Assembly: GCF_000226095.1 (NCBI RefSeq) | Contig: NC_016474.1 | Location: 1,488,001-1,552,000 of the forward strand | Length of the DNA stretch: 64,000 nt | DNA from: Thermothelomyces thermophilus ATCC 42464 | Taxonomy: Eukaryota; Ascomycota; Sordariomycetes; Sordariales; Chaetomiaceae | Direction of reading: 5' to 3' | Shown: one piece after another, positions 32,301-45,327 of the stretch | Layout: each line of letters starts with the position of its first letter | Position numbering within the stretch: position 1 is the first letter of the stretch | Made by a program: the position numbers and the translations under genes | The notes under the pieces: model-generated | The model's database searches: none | What the model saw: only the letters and a program-made list of their open reading frames with translations | What the model was told of the DNA's origin: nothing

Positions 32301-33641
32301 ATCCGCCGATCGCTTCGTCCCCAGGCCGCGGTGTTTCCACGCTTTCTCGGCTTTTGTCATCGACAACGCCCCTTGATGGAGCCCCAATGTTGATCAATGG
32401 GTAGCGACAGCATCATAGAGGGAGCAACTAAAGCACAATGATATCTTTGACCGGAAGGGGAGGCAGTGCAAGATGCATCAAGACTAAGATCCAAGTGTAA
32501 GATAAGAGACTTTAACTTTACTCTTTGCGCTAAACTCGTGTTTGTCAGCTCTACCTAGTGCTGTCCACAATCCACATATATAACAGCCTCCAGCGTCCCA
32601 GTTGGGAAACGGGTGCGCAGTGCGACATGGACAGTCGCAATGGGAGGAGTACGTACTTCATACAATATGTACATACATACATAATCCAGACAAATACAGT
32701 TATATTCCCACAAAGGTATCTCTGGCACCTGCGCTACTTATCAACAATCAAAGGCCGAGCCCAGATCCGCGAGCTAGCAGTTATTCCCCCCATCCAGGCT
32801 CCCTCCGCCCAAACTAAAAACCACAGGCCACCTACAGACGAGAGATAGCAAAGGCAAAGACACAAACAAGTCGGCCAATAAGCATGATACTCGGCCGAAA
32901 ACACCTCCCTCCCCTTCCAACTCCGTACAGCATGTATAAATCCCAGACAGTGAATAACCCAGCCGCACAAGTCCTAATCCCTTCCTCCATTCCTCGAGAA
33001 TAGCAGAACCATTTCCGCGTCCATACCATTTGCTGGATCCATCTCTGTGTCTCGAAGAAACAAATCAAGTCGAGGGCCTAAAAGGAGATATCCCATGATA
33101 AAAAAAAAGAAGCAAGAGTAAACGGGAATGGGGAATCAGAGAATCAACGCAGCAGGAGAAGCCTGAACGAAAAGAAGGGATAAAAAAATGTGAAGAAAAT
33201 TGAATCCCAAACAATGCTATAACACTCGCCTTCACCTCCTCCGGAATTCCAGTCCCTCATCAACACCTTTGTCAACCATCGTGGCACGTGACAGAGGTTG
33301 CGGAGGGGAAGGAGGGTGGTGATGTAGGCAAGATGTGAAAGAAAAGAAAAGAAAGTCGACGCGCAGAAGAGACGGGCCTAAGCCCAACCCCGATAGAATG
33401 AAGCCCTCGCAACATCAGCAAGGGACTGAGGGGGGAGACGGGGGGAGGAGAGAAAAAATAATAATAAAAAATAAAAAAAAGAGGAACTGAAATCAAACCC
33501 CCCAATTCCCATAGCATCATCGAAAACCAGAACTCAGTAGTTTCCCCCATCCCTCCAAAGTGTACTCATACAACTGTGCGATAGGGTAGAGAAGTCGGAG
33601 AGAAAGAGAGAAAGAGAAAAAGAGAGAGCCGTAAGACGGCC
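29400..33641. other. Long spacer between PP1 and Nto1 genes
   Basis: About 4.2 kb without a supported gene. A 255-codon minus-strand open frame (29412-30179) ends 12 bp before the PP1 start but looks like pyrimidine-rich leader, not a protein. Other items are a CCTG-rich stretch at 31545-31595, a TACTCCGTA at 32037, a GTACATAC at 32669 following a TATATA at 32576, and an A-rich run near 33455-33480. The last part is the Nto1 3' untranslated region. Confidence 0.5.
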
Positions 33642-36600
33642 TCACTTCTTCCTGGAAGAGCTCCGGACTCCCCTCCGAAGCGACCTGCTGGCGGCTGCGG
33701 CGGCGGCGGCGACCTCGCTCCGGGTTCTCTTCCTCGGACTGCTGCTGCCGGCCGCCGCCACCGCCTTCTTCGCATTGCCAACGCCTGCCCCGGCCGGTTG
33801 TGAACGAGGTGGAGGAGGTGGTTTTGGTTGTGGTTGTGGTGGTGGTTGTGGTAGTTGTGGCGACGGCGGCGTCCTCGCGACCCCGTTTGTGTCGTCACCG
33901 CTCCCGTTCCTCTTCTTCCCCTCCTCGCTACCACCACTATCGTCACCGTCACCGTCACCACCACCATTGTGATGAGCATTTTCACCATCAACATCCTTAG
34001 CACCATCTTCATCACCGTCATCCTCCTCGCCATCGTCACCACCGCCGTCATTACCACCACCACCGCCGCCGCCGCCGCCACCATCATCCGCACCCCCGAC
34101 ACCCGCACCATAAACCCCATCTCCACGGATCGTGATCGTCCTCTCCTCGTCGACGTCAAACTCCAGGTCGCGCAGCGCCTCGTCGTCCATGTCCGTCAGC
34201 TCCTCGCTCAGGCTGCGCACGGCTTCGCGCCCGGGCGTCCACTGCTCCTGTACGGCCGTGGTGCCGCGCAGCTCGAACCCTGCCAGGTACCAGGGGATGC
34301 CGCCGTGGGTGAGAAAGTTTGTGTTTGTGTTTGTGTTCGTGACAGCACAGGTGTTGCCGGTTGTGCTGGTGGTGGTCGAGGCGCCATTGTCGTTGTTATT
34401 GTTGTTATTGTTGTTGTCATTATCGTTGTCCTTGTTGTCATTGTTGTTACTGTTTTGGGTCACGTTGAATGAGGCAGTGGAGGCGGAGCCGGTATTGGAT
34501 CGAGGCGGTGTAAGAGGGTGGGAGGAGGACGTCGTGGTGGTGGTAGTGGTGTCGGGCTGGTGATGAGAAGGAGGAGCAGTAGCACCAGCAGGAGGAGGAA
34601 GGGTGGAATAACTGGTTCCCGGGAGAGAAGGAGGGGATGTGGAGGACTTGTCGAGACTGGTGACGCCGTTGGCGAGGTGCGGGGTCGTTGTGTCCGGTTG
34701 AGGCTCGCCCGAGACGGAGTGGGCGGCAGAGAGGACACCGTTGGGCCTGGGCGTCGGCTCGTCGTAGCCTCCGACCTGGATGTTGTCCCTGTCGGGGCTG
34801 ACGAGATCGTCGTCGGGCTCACCCTCGGCGTCTTCTTCGCCCCCGCTTTGGTCGGCGACTATGATCTGGCCCTCGGCGGGGGCATCAGCCATGTGAACGT
34901 CTACTTGTCCCTGCCGCCCTGCCGCTGCGTCCTCGTCGGGGGATACGGTAATGCTGGCGACGGGCAGTTGCTGTCGCACCTCCACACTCGCCTCGAGCAT
35001 GCCTTCGAGTTCTTTGCGGAGCACGTCATGCGGCTGGTCGGTGATCTCGGCCTCGGCCCTTAGCGCCGTCTCCAAGTACGGCTGGAGCGACTTGACGATG
35101 CGCTTCCCCAACCGCCTCCGGGCACCGATCTCGGCATAGTTATTGTGCTTAGAGGGCGAGGCCTCGACGGGTCTCCCCGAATTCTGGACGACCGACTCCG
35201 GGGGGTTATTGATGCCTTCATTGATGGCCCGGCAGAGGTCTTGTGTGAATGGCAGAGTGGTCACGTAGTAACGCCGATCCATCTTGGCTTGGAGCTCTTG
35301 CAGGCCCTGCCTGAAGACGTTCTTGTCCAGCCTGTATGCATATCGCAGCCAACGTTAGTCCAGCCCCTTGTCTTCTACCGGGGCAACTTGTTTCGGGGTG
35401 AGAAGAGGACTTACGAAAATGCCTTCTCAAGGACGGGCAGCAGCAGCTTGTAGATGGGGAAATAGCAGGTGTTGACCATTTCGGCCTCGAGTTCGGCCAT
35501 CTCGAGCTTCAGCCGCTCGCGTTCCTCGACCAGCTTGCACAGCTCCGTGAGCTTGTCGAGCTCGGCGACGAGGCCCCGGGCAAACTCGACTCTCCTGTCG
35601 AGCCGGGCCTTGCCGGAGGGGCCCATGGCGGCAAAGTTGCGGCGCGTCAGCTCCATGGACGAGAACGTCTCCATCTGCAGCTGTAGCCGCTTGAGCAAGG
35701 CGGCGCCGCGGCGAGCCTCGCGCTTGAGGGTCCAGTACTTGCAGGCCTCGCCCACAAAGTCTTTGCGCTTGCGGATCGGGAACCGCGCGAGCGCGCTCTC
35801 GACCAGGTCGAAGACGGCCTGCGGGATGATCGGGGCGCCGGACGGTAGCTTCCAGACGTTCTTGGGCGGCTGGCCCTTCTTCTTGTTGTCTGCGAGCACG
35901 GCCGAGACCTTGGCGCCGGTGATCTGGGACTCGTCGGGCGGATGCTCCGTCCTGGCGTTGCGGTGGGTGGCGGCGAGCTGCAAGGCGGAGGCCTGGCTGT
36001 CGGCCCAGATCCGGCCCTTCATGGTGCGCTTGTAGAAGCGCTTGGCTTCCTTGGTCGCCTGGGCAACGTTGTGTTGCTCGGCGTAGTCGGGCGGGCAGTG
36101 CTTGTCGCAAAAGGCCTTCAGCGGGAGGGTGCCGTCCAGGACCGCGAGCGCCCCCTGGCTGTTCTTCATCTTAAGGTACAGGCGGCACCGGCGGGCACAC
36201 GTCACGTGGAAGGCCTGGTAGCAGCTCTTGTTGGAGCACTGGATGCAGGCTCCCATCCGCTGGTTGCAGATGTAGCACGTCAACCTCCACCGCGTCTTGG
36301 GAACCTTCTCGACCTCCATGACGGGCTCCATGAACGTGTGGTTCCCGAGAGAGATTTCGGGAATCCACATGGCGCACAGCAGATGGGCCCATTTGGACGA
36401 GTTTGTCTGCTTGAAGGCGCCGTCGGTATTGGGACAGAAAATGCACGTCTGCGACGCCAGGTCAGTCAGTCAGTAAGGACACGCTGTTTCCGAGAAAGGC
36501 CACCGAGAGAGTTGACTTACCGGAATACCACGCCCGATAAGCTGGCACTTGCGACACAGCCACTGACCCTCGGGGATGAAAGGGACGCCATAGCACTCTT

Positions 36601-37984
36601 GGTGGACGGCCAGGTCGCAGCCGTCGCAGAAGACGATGGCGTTGGTGTTCTCGCAGTCGCCGTCGTCGCAGACGGCGCACTTGCTGTCCTGCTCCTCGCC
36701 GGCCTGGGGCTCGCCGTTGACTGCGGCGGCCGAGCTCGAGCGCGGCCGGTGGGTCTGCGGCGGCTTCGGGTTGGGTTTCGGTATCCTCTTCTCGAGCGCG
36801 TGCCACTCCTTTTCAATCTTGGTGATGGTGATCTCGAAGATCTCGCGGGTGATGGGGTCCAGATCGGACGCCTTCCGCTGCTCGTTCAGCTTCTCGAGCC
36901 ACATGTCGTCCTGCTCGTCCATGTCGTACTCGACGCGACCTACGGCGCCTGCCGAGTGCTGGACGGCATCGCCGTCGGCTTTTGTCGGGTCCACTTCCTC
37001 TTCCATGTTGGCATCCGTCGCCTTGATCAGGCCGCGCTCCGGCCGGATGAACTGGTCGCTCTCCTGGTAGCCGACATTCATCATCGACCTGTCGACGTAC
37101 CTGGCCTGGCCGAACGTCTTGCTCTCGAACAGGGCAATGCGGTTCGTCCTGCGATACTGGGGCTGCTTCAGGTCCAGGCGTTCCTTGGAGCTCTGGCCCG
37201 AGATGGGGAGGACCTTGGGGATCTTGGGGAGGCCGCCCGAGTCGAGGGAGCGGGTAGCGTAGAGGGAGAACGACTCCCGCGCTGGTCTGGCGGACCGCCG
37301 GCGGCTCGGCGTCGCCGCCTCCGCTAGCGACGCTCCGAGCGGCTGCTTGTCCCTCCCGCTCGGAGTCCCGTTGGCCTCGTGCGAGGCGCCCGGGTTTGCC
37401 TCCTTGGTGGGCGTGCCGGTGCCATCGACCGGGTCGGCCGAGGCCTGGGCGGCCGGGGTGGGCGGAACGGACTTGATTACCCCGTCGACCTCGTCTGCCT
37501 GGTATATCATAAAAGTGGCCTCGATGTCGAGGTTGGGATGGAACTCCTCCCAGCCGCGCTCCTCGCGCGGCTTGTAGCCCTCGCTCTGTACGACGGCGGC
37601 GGCCACGGCGGCGGCCGAGCTGTACTGCATATCATCTCGCTCGTCTCGGTTAACGGCGGTACGAATGCGCGTGCTTCGCTCCCTTCGCGGATAGACGGTC
37701 GGGGTGGCTTGCGCCTGAGACGCTCGGGCGCGCGACGCGGCTGCCGAGGAGGCCTGGGGCTCGGTGGGTATCTCGGTGCCATCCTCTTCAACAAAGCGCC
37801 CACCGCCACCGGGCCCGCCTGGGATGTACCGGCGACGCTTCGGCGGGGGTTCGGTGGCCGAGCCGTCTGGGGCGGTCCTCTTCAATCGAGACGCGCTTGC
37901 AGAGCCAGGCCCCTTGGGACGGCCCCGGGGACGACCCCGTGCCGTACGTCTCGGGGTTGACGGAGCCGGAGCCATAGCCGGCAA
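33642..37984 (-). CDS. NTO1: Nto1/BRPF-type PHD-finger protein of the NuA3 histone acetyltransferase
   Basis: Chromatin reader that targets the NuA3 H3 acetyltransferase to methylated H3. Exons 36521-37984, 35415-36448 and 33642-35331 splice in frame (GGT ATT CCG|ACG TGC; TTT TC|G CTG) to 1395 residues. An Enhancer-of-polycomb-like region lies at about 270-420 (QYRRTNRIALFES...EYDMDEQDDMWLEKLN). It is followed by a PHD finger (about 436-480: CAVCDDGDCENTNAIVFCDGCD), then a zinc knuckle and extended PHD (about 492-615: CIFCPNTDGAFKQ, CYICNQRMGACIQCSNKSC, FHVTCARRC, FCDKHC). This PHD-knuckle-PHD cassette is the BRPF/Jade signature. I see no bromodomain or PWWP. The C-terminal 450 residues are low complexity: Thr/Pro-rich, an Asn/Asp tract (34390-34445) and a Gly/Asp tract, ending in a basic Arg/Ser tail. 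Confidence 0.9.
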
Positions 37985-40900
37985 CGTGGGATGGTTGGAA
38001 TGGTCTCGTCGATCCGGCGCCGGTACGGAGGGAGTAGGGGCCGCTCAGAAGGGGGAAGGAGGGGCGAGAGCGAGGAAAGGGGGTCGTCGGCGTGAGAGGG
38101 CGTCGCTCGATGCGGGGTTACTCGGGTCTGGCCACGGCCATTCGGTGGTTTTTTTTGATCGGAATCAACTATACGAGTGATGTACAGGTCTGCCGTGTGC
38201 CGGTTGTCCAAGAAGAGCGATGTTGCGGTGCTTGGTCGTGTGGAATGCCGCGTGGTGTCCTCAGCTTAGGAGGGCGTGACGTTCAGGAAAACGCGAGGCG
38301 TGGTGTCAACTCGGCCAATCAGCGCGCGCAGACCTCCCCGTGGAGTGGCGTCGACTCCCTCAGCAGCTTACGTAAATGTAGCCGCAGTCATGTGTCCGTG
38401 CGTCTGATCAGGGCGCACCAATCACATGCAGATTTTGTTGAGATCTGCGGTCCGGGAAGCATGTCACGGTCGCAACGCAAGAATTTGTTGGTGGTTGTTG
38501 AAGGGTGCGAGTGTCGAAACTGTTTTGTTTTCGTAAATTTTTGTTCGGCTCAGTTGGAGAAAAGGCTGGTACAACAACAACTGCAATTGCATTTGGTCGT
38601 CGAATTCTGTGTCTCTTTTCGAAACGTAGCTTCACGACTGTTGATAGTCGATCTACACTACGAGTTTGTAGTGTAATGTAATCCGTACGGATCTGTAAGC
38701 TCCCGCTTTTGTGAGGGGACCCACGGCAATATACGCTAGCGTTGGCCCACAGCAGTACTCCGTAAGGCCACACACAATTCCATACATAGCCCCACAGTCC
38801 TTCAAAGCTTCACGTGGCTTCTACTACACTATGTAATCTTGGAGACGAGCATTCGCAAAGAACAACACATTGTATTCTGTATTAGTAGCTCAAGCTAGGA
38901 AATGTGTACTCATAAACATATGCCTGCGATCATCCGAGGCGAGGCGCGCTTACACACAAGTATGTGCAGAGCGTCATGTTGTAGAAGATCGGAATCGGGT
39001 GCTGCGTAACATCACAAGTTTTTCTATACACTCAATTGCAAGTTACCGCCCACACCTCGTAGGGCTGAGTTTTGTCCCATGGCGACCCTCAAAGAGCGAC
39101 CCCAAAATGACGTGGTCGCCAGAGCGGCGAGCCTTGGCACACCACCCCCAGAGCGTTCCACTTTCCCTTTCCACAGCCATTCCGTGAGAATTCGATCTGC
39201 GGCAAACCAATCAAATGCTGATCGCATTCCCAAGTGCCGGCCAGTATGCCCCGTTCCATTTCTTGCTGTTGCTCCTGGCGCCTTCGCCTGTCCCTTGACG
39301 CAGAACCGTATTCTCCTACCCAAACGCCGCCTCCTTGCCCGTAGTCGCCCTTACGCAGCACTCGCAAGTTACCCGTACCTTGTTGCACTCCGTAACTCGC
39401 ACACACATACACCCTTATCCTCAATCCTTGGACAAGTACCCTTCAGGCTAGCTCGGCATTTAGCCAACCACACCTTCCACTTGTCCCAATATAGCCGTGA
39501 TTGTTCAAGTTTCAAGTTGTTCCAGTATCATTGACCAATCTGCAATTTTCGTCGCGTTGTTTTTCTCTACGTTTCTCTTCTTCGAACCCATCAGAATGCC
39601 CCAAAGAACGAACATCTTCATTCTCGAGTGCTCGATGAAAAAGAAATTGCGGCTCAACATTCTTCAACACTCCCGTGGTCAGTCACCGCGAGTCGGTCGT
39701 CAATGTAGATGCTAAAGAAAAAAAGTATCTTGAGATTGGTCAACGCGATCGGTACCGCAGGTACGTCTCCCCCCCAGGCAATCAATCCCTTTTTCCTTAC
39801 CCACGCGGTCCGGTGATGCATTTGTTCCGTCCCTTATCCAACAATTGGGGTCGGTCAAACGCGGTTCTTACGGGACCTACGAACCATTTTGCAGGCTGAC
39901 CTTTGACGGTCGCCCCATGCAACATCTCCGTTACTTTGTTCTCCAGCCCATTCATATTGCAATCGAGGCGTGAGCCCTTTGGGGACGTATCTTCCCTATT
40001 TCAGGAACCTGCACTGGCGGACTCTCACACCATTTTGTCCGTAAACGCCTACTCCAAGGAAGTGTTGGCTCTTTGACTTATCCGTGGCATCTGATGCAAG
40101 TGTACCACAGAACTTGATAACCTGCGTTACCCATTACCTTTAGCAAAGAGTGATTACCTCTCACTCCAGCCAAACAACCTGCGTCCCAGAATGCTTCTTG
40201 CCTTCGACTGACAAGACACGGATGGGAAGGCAAAGAGAGAGGGGACTGGAAAATGCGCATTCAAGTCATACTTCGCTGCCAGAAAACAAACATGACGATC
40301 GATAGACAGAAATCACCCTTGAAGAAGCGGAGAGCTCTGCTTGAGCGTCGACAAGGCAAGCCCGGAGGCACCACGCATTGAGCAAGCCCACCGCATCAGA
40401 ACACGACTCGACACTTCAGGCGCTCCGCCACAGATAAACAGATGCCGAAGAGCACAAGTTGCTCTCATTGATTCATCGTGCTCTCCCTCACGCTTCCCTT
40501 GTCTTCCTATATCCGCCAGCAAGCCCGAAAATAATCACAACTTTTTATACAAGAAACCGTCCCCAAGTCCAAAGAGCACTACTCTCCTTCCTTCTTTCCC
40601 CTCTCCCATTCAAGTCTAATATCACTGGGGGAAAGGGCGATGGGTATTATCAACTAGTCCGACGAGGAAATAAAGAGCCTCGCTCAAACCAGCGACAAAA
40701 GGAGAACCCCACACAAACAGCAAGACCTTCCAAATGATACAAACGCCTCTCAACCACCCATTCATCCCAGTCTTGCCTCACTCTTCCCATCCCTACCCAG
40801 CCAAAACCCCATGTACGACCGAAACGCCAGGTAAGCAATGCATGCATGCAAATATGGTCCAGTGCGCAAAAAGTGATGTGCTGTGCCGTGATATATCTTC

Positions 40901-41262
40901 GAAATGCAGAAAATAAAGATGGCAGAAAAAAACTAGAAGTTTCAAGACCGGGAACCAACAGATAAGCGAACCCCAGCCAGCAACAACGGCCAAATAAACA
41001 GATGTGCATCGCAGAGACACGGGTATTCCTGATCCCAACGCTGTCCGTCTTGCTATGGATCAGTTGCTCATTGCCATGTCTGTTTCCCATTCCGAGACAA
41101 TTGAGCAAGAGATCAAGCAATCAGGTGACAGAAGGCGCAGTCATCCCAGCCAACGTGAAATGCAAAGCCCAGTCCCGGAGGATCGTCAAGCCGAGCAGCG
41201 TAGAACAAAAAAAGGGGGTATCATTGGGTAGGAAGTTAAAAAGTCTCGAGTAACTTCGTTCG
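37985..41262. other. Long spacer between Nto1 and LRR-protein genes
   Basis: About 3.3 kb; holds the Nto1 promoter and the 3' untranslated region of the LRR gene. TACACTAC/GTAGTGTA at 38654 and 38668 lie only 14 bp apart in opposite orientation, and TACTCCGTA is at 38756. No gene is supported; plus-strand open frames are short and unrecognisable. Confidence 0.5.
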
Positions 41263-43910
41263 CTAGGCGAACGCACCGCCGCTCGGGATGGCTTGCATAT
41301 TCGGCCGGGTCATCGTGGGGTCGGAGTTGATAGACGGAGAGGGTGCGCTAAACTCGGCTTCTTGGTGCAATTCGGATGGGCGGGACGACGCATCCCAACC
41401 CTCTTCGCTGAGGACACTAAGGTAGCCGTTTCCGACCTTGTTGCGGATATCCTCAATCCGTTGACGGTAGAGTTCTCCGCCAACATCCCAGTGGGCCTTG
41501 TTTCCCGGAGAGCCGAACATAGAAGGCAACTGGGGTACAACATTGGTGTCAATCCTGGGAACTTCCCGGGCTACATCCGCCTTGTTGTGAACCGAGGTTT
41601 CCGCCACGGCATCCTGTGTCGTCTCGGGGGTCCCGGCCGGCTGCGAGGTACGGTAGTGATCGCCAGCATCCGTATTGTTGTGGACAGCGTCCGAGTGGCG
41701 GTCAACGGGGCGCGCATAGGGTATAGGGTTGTCGTTGGTAGCCAGATCGACTATGCGACGCTTGGGCGCCCTGCGACGTCGTGTAGAATTGGTGTTGACT
41801 TCGCTGGTGACCGTCTTCGGTAGAGGCCTCTCTTTGCGGAGGACTGCTGGCTCTTTGTGAGGAGCATCATAGATGATCGCGGGTCTGCTCACGTCGACAG
41901 CAGGTATCTCCGGGGGTTCGGGCTTGACGACGGGTACGGCGGGTGGTATTTCGGCTCGCTCCGCCAGATATCGCTTTTCGGCATATGACGGCCCGGTAGC
42001 GTCAATCATGATATCCTCGGTATACCCAGGTGTCCGGCGGAAGAGGTTGAAGATGGTGATGCGATAGTCGCGGTGGGTGCGCGTGAATGGGTTACCTTCC
42101 ACCCAGATCTCGCGTATGTCGGGGATCCCGGTTAGCCGAGCCAGTTCCATGGGATCAGACAGCCGGTTGTCTCGCAGATCTAGCCTTTCAAGCGGTAAGA
42201 GCTTTTCGATCCCTGCAATCGACTGCAGCCGGTTCGCCCGGAGGTTCAAGGCGCTGATCGCCGGCAGCGGGTTGCGCGTGAGAGAGTGCAGAGACTCGAT
42301 CATGCAGTGAGCCAGATTCAATGCACGGAGCGCGGTCAGACTAGCCAGACTGTCGGGAATCTGCGTGAACAGGTTGGAAGAGAGGTCGAGCGAATTGAGG
42401 GTGTTTGCGAGAGGGTTCAAACTCCCCGGGGGGATCGCGGTCAGCGAATTATCCGCCAGGCTCAGGTGCTTGAGGAAGCGCCACTTGGATGCCGGGAGGA
42501 CGCCGGCGGGGAGGAGGTTCGAGGAGCTCCCGCGCGAGTTGTGCCACGAGTCGGAAAGGCTCGAGTGAGAGCTCCCGGAGCCCGATCGCCGAATTTTGTT
42601 AGAGCCGCGCACATTTGCCGATGGGTTCCTAGAACTTCCCGGACGTCGGGGGGAGTGGCTGCGCGTCCGGCCATCGTCCTTGGAAGGCGAGTTCAGCTCC
42701 TCGCTGTCGATCCTGGCAACAGACGGCCTCCGACTCTCCGGCCCACCAGATCCACTCTGATCGCCTCCTCCTTCGCTGTTGAGTGACCCGACCTGCAGGT
42801 CTACTGTGGACTTTCGCGGCTCAGATAGGCCTGGAATGGGGGCCGATTTAGCGAGCTCGTTGTTGGACGCCGTTGGGCTTCTTCGAGGACTTGAAGCCCT
42901 AGGCCACGGTCTTGAAGGAGATGTGTGGCCCTTGGATGTTCGGCGACGACGTCTGTCCATGTCATCTAATACGATATCGATCAGGATATCTGTCGGGTCA
43001 TCGATGCTGGCACGCTTGAGCGTAAGGGATCGGAGCTGATCCGCAAGCCTGTCCCACCCAAAGAACTGCCGGAAGTCGATGTCGCAGACCTCGAGTGCTT
43101 GTACGTTCTTGAATGCATACAGCGGCACCGCAGAGTCGAACGGAAACTCCTCGTAGCCCTTGATAAGCCGGGCTCGCCAATCTGGAGCCAACCTCAGGCA
43201 GGGAATCTTGGTGAAGGCGGAATAAAGATACTTCAGATCGGCCTGGATTGCAGCTTTCTGCTTTTCCGTCCGGGCAGCCGATATGCTCGAACCAATGCTG
43301 AAACTGGCCCACAGAGCAGACATGCTCGACATCACGGTTCTGATGCTTGAGACAGAACGGATAGAGCCTACGTCAGAGCCCCGGTTCTTTGAACGCTGCG
43401 ACTGGCCGAGAAACGACACGTAGTTGGCCGAGACATTGCTATCGTGCAGATTCTCGAGGCGAACTTTCATAGGTCCGACCGGGATGCCTAATTCCTCGAA
43501 GCGAGAAAGCAAATAGAACAGATGGTGGGGAGTCAGAGCCAATTTTGCCGACTTGACGCTGTGAGATGTGAAGTTCAAGGTTCCAAGTGAGAGGGCGGCA
43601 GCGAGGGTGCTCGAAGCTGACCCAGCTGTTGAGGGTCTTTCAGGTACCGTCGGGGAAGGCGGCACGGTCCCTGTCGGAATGGAGGACACACTCTGCGAGG
43701 CTCCATGGCGAGGGGCGTTCTGTCTTTTAAATTGAAGCGCGTTGGCAAGAGCCTTCTCATGAGTACGCACAAAGCTAGCCAGTTGCTGCGCATGAAAGCC
43801 GTCAGTCTTGCGCTCACATTTAATGTAGTCTGGTGCTGGAAATATGGTCCCCATCGCATATAATGATGAAGCAGTACCTTGATGAAAATCTCGCCGTCTT
43901 CCGAGTCCAT
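41263..43910 (-). CDS. Leucine-rich-repeat protein of unknown function
   Basis: Two exons, 43878-43910 (11 codons, MDSEDGEIFIK) and 41263-43785, joined at a codon boundary by donor GTACTG and acceptor CGCAG, give 851 residues. The reading frame of exon 2 stays open upstream, so an unspliced start at 43980 is possible, but the spliced start is shorter and clean. The N-terminal third has an ordered region (LTPHHLFYLLSRFEELGIPVGPM...DLKYLYSAFTKIPCLRLAPDWRARL) of no known fold to me. A Ser/Arg-rich linker (about 330-435) precedes LRRs at about 444-600 (LKHLSLADNSLTAIP, LNSLDLSSNLFTQIP, LERLDLRDNRL) with an LRR cap, then a disordered tail. Fungal LRR proteins of this layout are widespread but uncharacterised; it is probably a cytosolic scaffold. 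Confidence 0.85.
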
Positions 43911-45327
43911 TTTCTTTGCTTATGTGCGGGGACGCATGAGAAAGCGGTCGTCCGAGGAAGCGGGTAGTCGCAATACCCAAACGTGGGCCCGGGAAAGCGC
44001 AGTTTCGAGACCCGTCGATGGTTGAACGCTTATCGGAGATCCTGATATCGGAGGTATCGAATCTAGGAGCGGTGACGAAAAAATGTCGTGCTAATCGTCG
44101 GACAGGAGCCTAATTAGGATCATGTGTCAGTCAGTCGATTCCCTGTCAGTTCGCGCAAAGCAGCTGGTGGCCGGTGAGAAGGCAGAACGAGGCAGCCAGC
44201 GAAGGAGGCGGACAAATGACCCGAGCGGCTCTCCGCGAGCGGCAAAAGATGTGCTTTGATAGGGGTTGGACAGTGTGACGACTATCGGGCGCCGCAGGAC
44301 TCGGCCAGTCAAGGAGGGCTTGGAGTTTGAACCAGTCGGATGCGGGGTACGGAAACTGTGCGACGCGCAGTTATAAGGCTTCAAAGGGACCAGAGGAAGG
44401 GGGAAGGTGGTTTTGATGAGAAAGTCGGTCGCGGACTTGGGCCAGATTTGGCTCAAGGTCGTTCGCATGGTCCGACGGTTGCCCCCCACGGCTGCGGCCG
44501 GTTTCAAGACCAAAGTTGGGACTGCAAAGGATTGCTAGAGCAAATCTCTTCCATCGATTTTTCCACACGACTTCTCGTCACTCGATGATCGGTCGAGGTA
44601 ATGATACGCTCAGTTGGCGTCGCCGAAGCCTGTCCGGCAATGGGTACGATGGAAGAAATGGACCGAAAAGGTCTCGCGCGCGCACATGAGCTCGCAAGCA
44701 GAAGGGCAAAGCCGGCCGGGGTTGCCGGCCAAATCACCAGATAGAGCGATCTCTCTTTTCCTTTCGTGTCATGATTGTTGGACAACCGCCAACTCGCTGC
44801 GGCACGCGGCTTGGGAAACACTGCGGAGAATGGCAAGGCCCGCTCGACTGCACAGTCAAAGGCACAGCAGGAAAAAAAGAAAAACAAAAAAAAAATGCAA
44901 AGATACTCACAATGTAAACAGAGATATGGCCACCAGCTAAGGATATCGATGGGTCCTCGAAGTCGGAAGGTACCTGGCCTCGCAAGTATCTGAGAGGGGG
45001 GGGGGGCGGTTGGCCGACTTAAGCGTGCTGGGGCAGCACGGAATTTGAGGCGAGCGCCGGCTGAGTGGGAAAGATGAAGACCGGGAATCGGATAGTTGAG
45101 TCGGTGAAGTAGGAAAGAAAATCCACCGGTGCTCTCGCTGCACTCTCGACGCGCCCTGAGTGCAGCGTCTTCCCGTGGCGAAAGGGCCAGAAATGAAGGG
45201 GTAAAAAAAAAATAAGAAGGGTCCTCTCTGGTGGTAAGAGGGGCCGGGTAACAGCCCAAATTAAAATACGCGACACCTTAGTTTGGGGGTCCAGATCGGC
45301 GGCAGTAAGGACCTCTTGACTGCAAGG
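43911..45327. other. Upstream region of LRR gene; start of gene desert
   Basis: Long 5' flank of the LRR gene. Contains a run of ten or more G at 44997-45006 and A runs at 44870-44895 and 45200-45210. No gene is supported; minus-strand open frames here look like leader. Confidence 0.5.
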
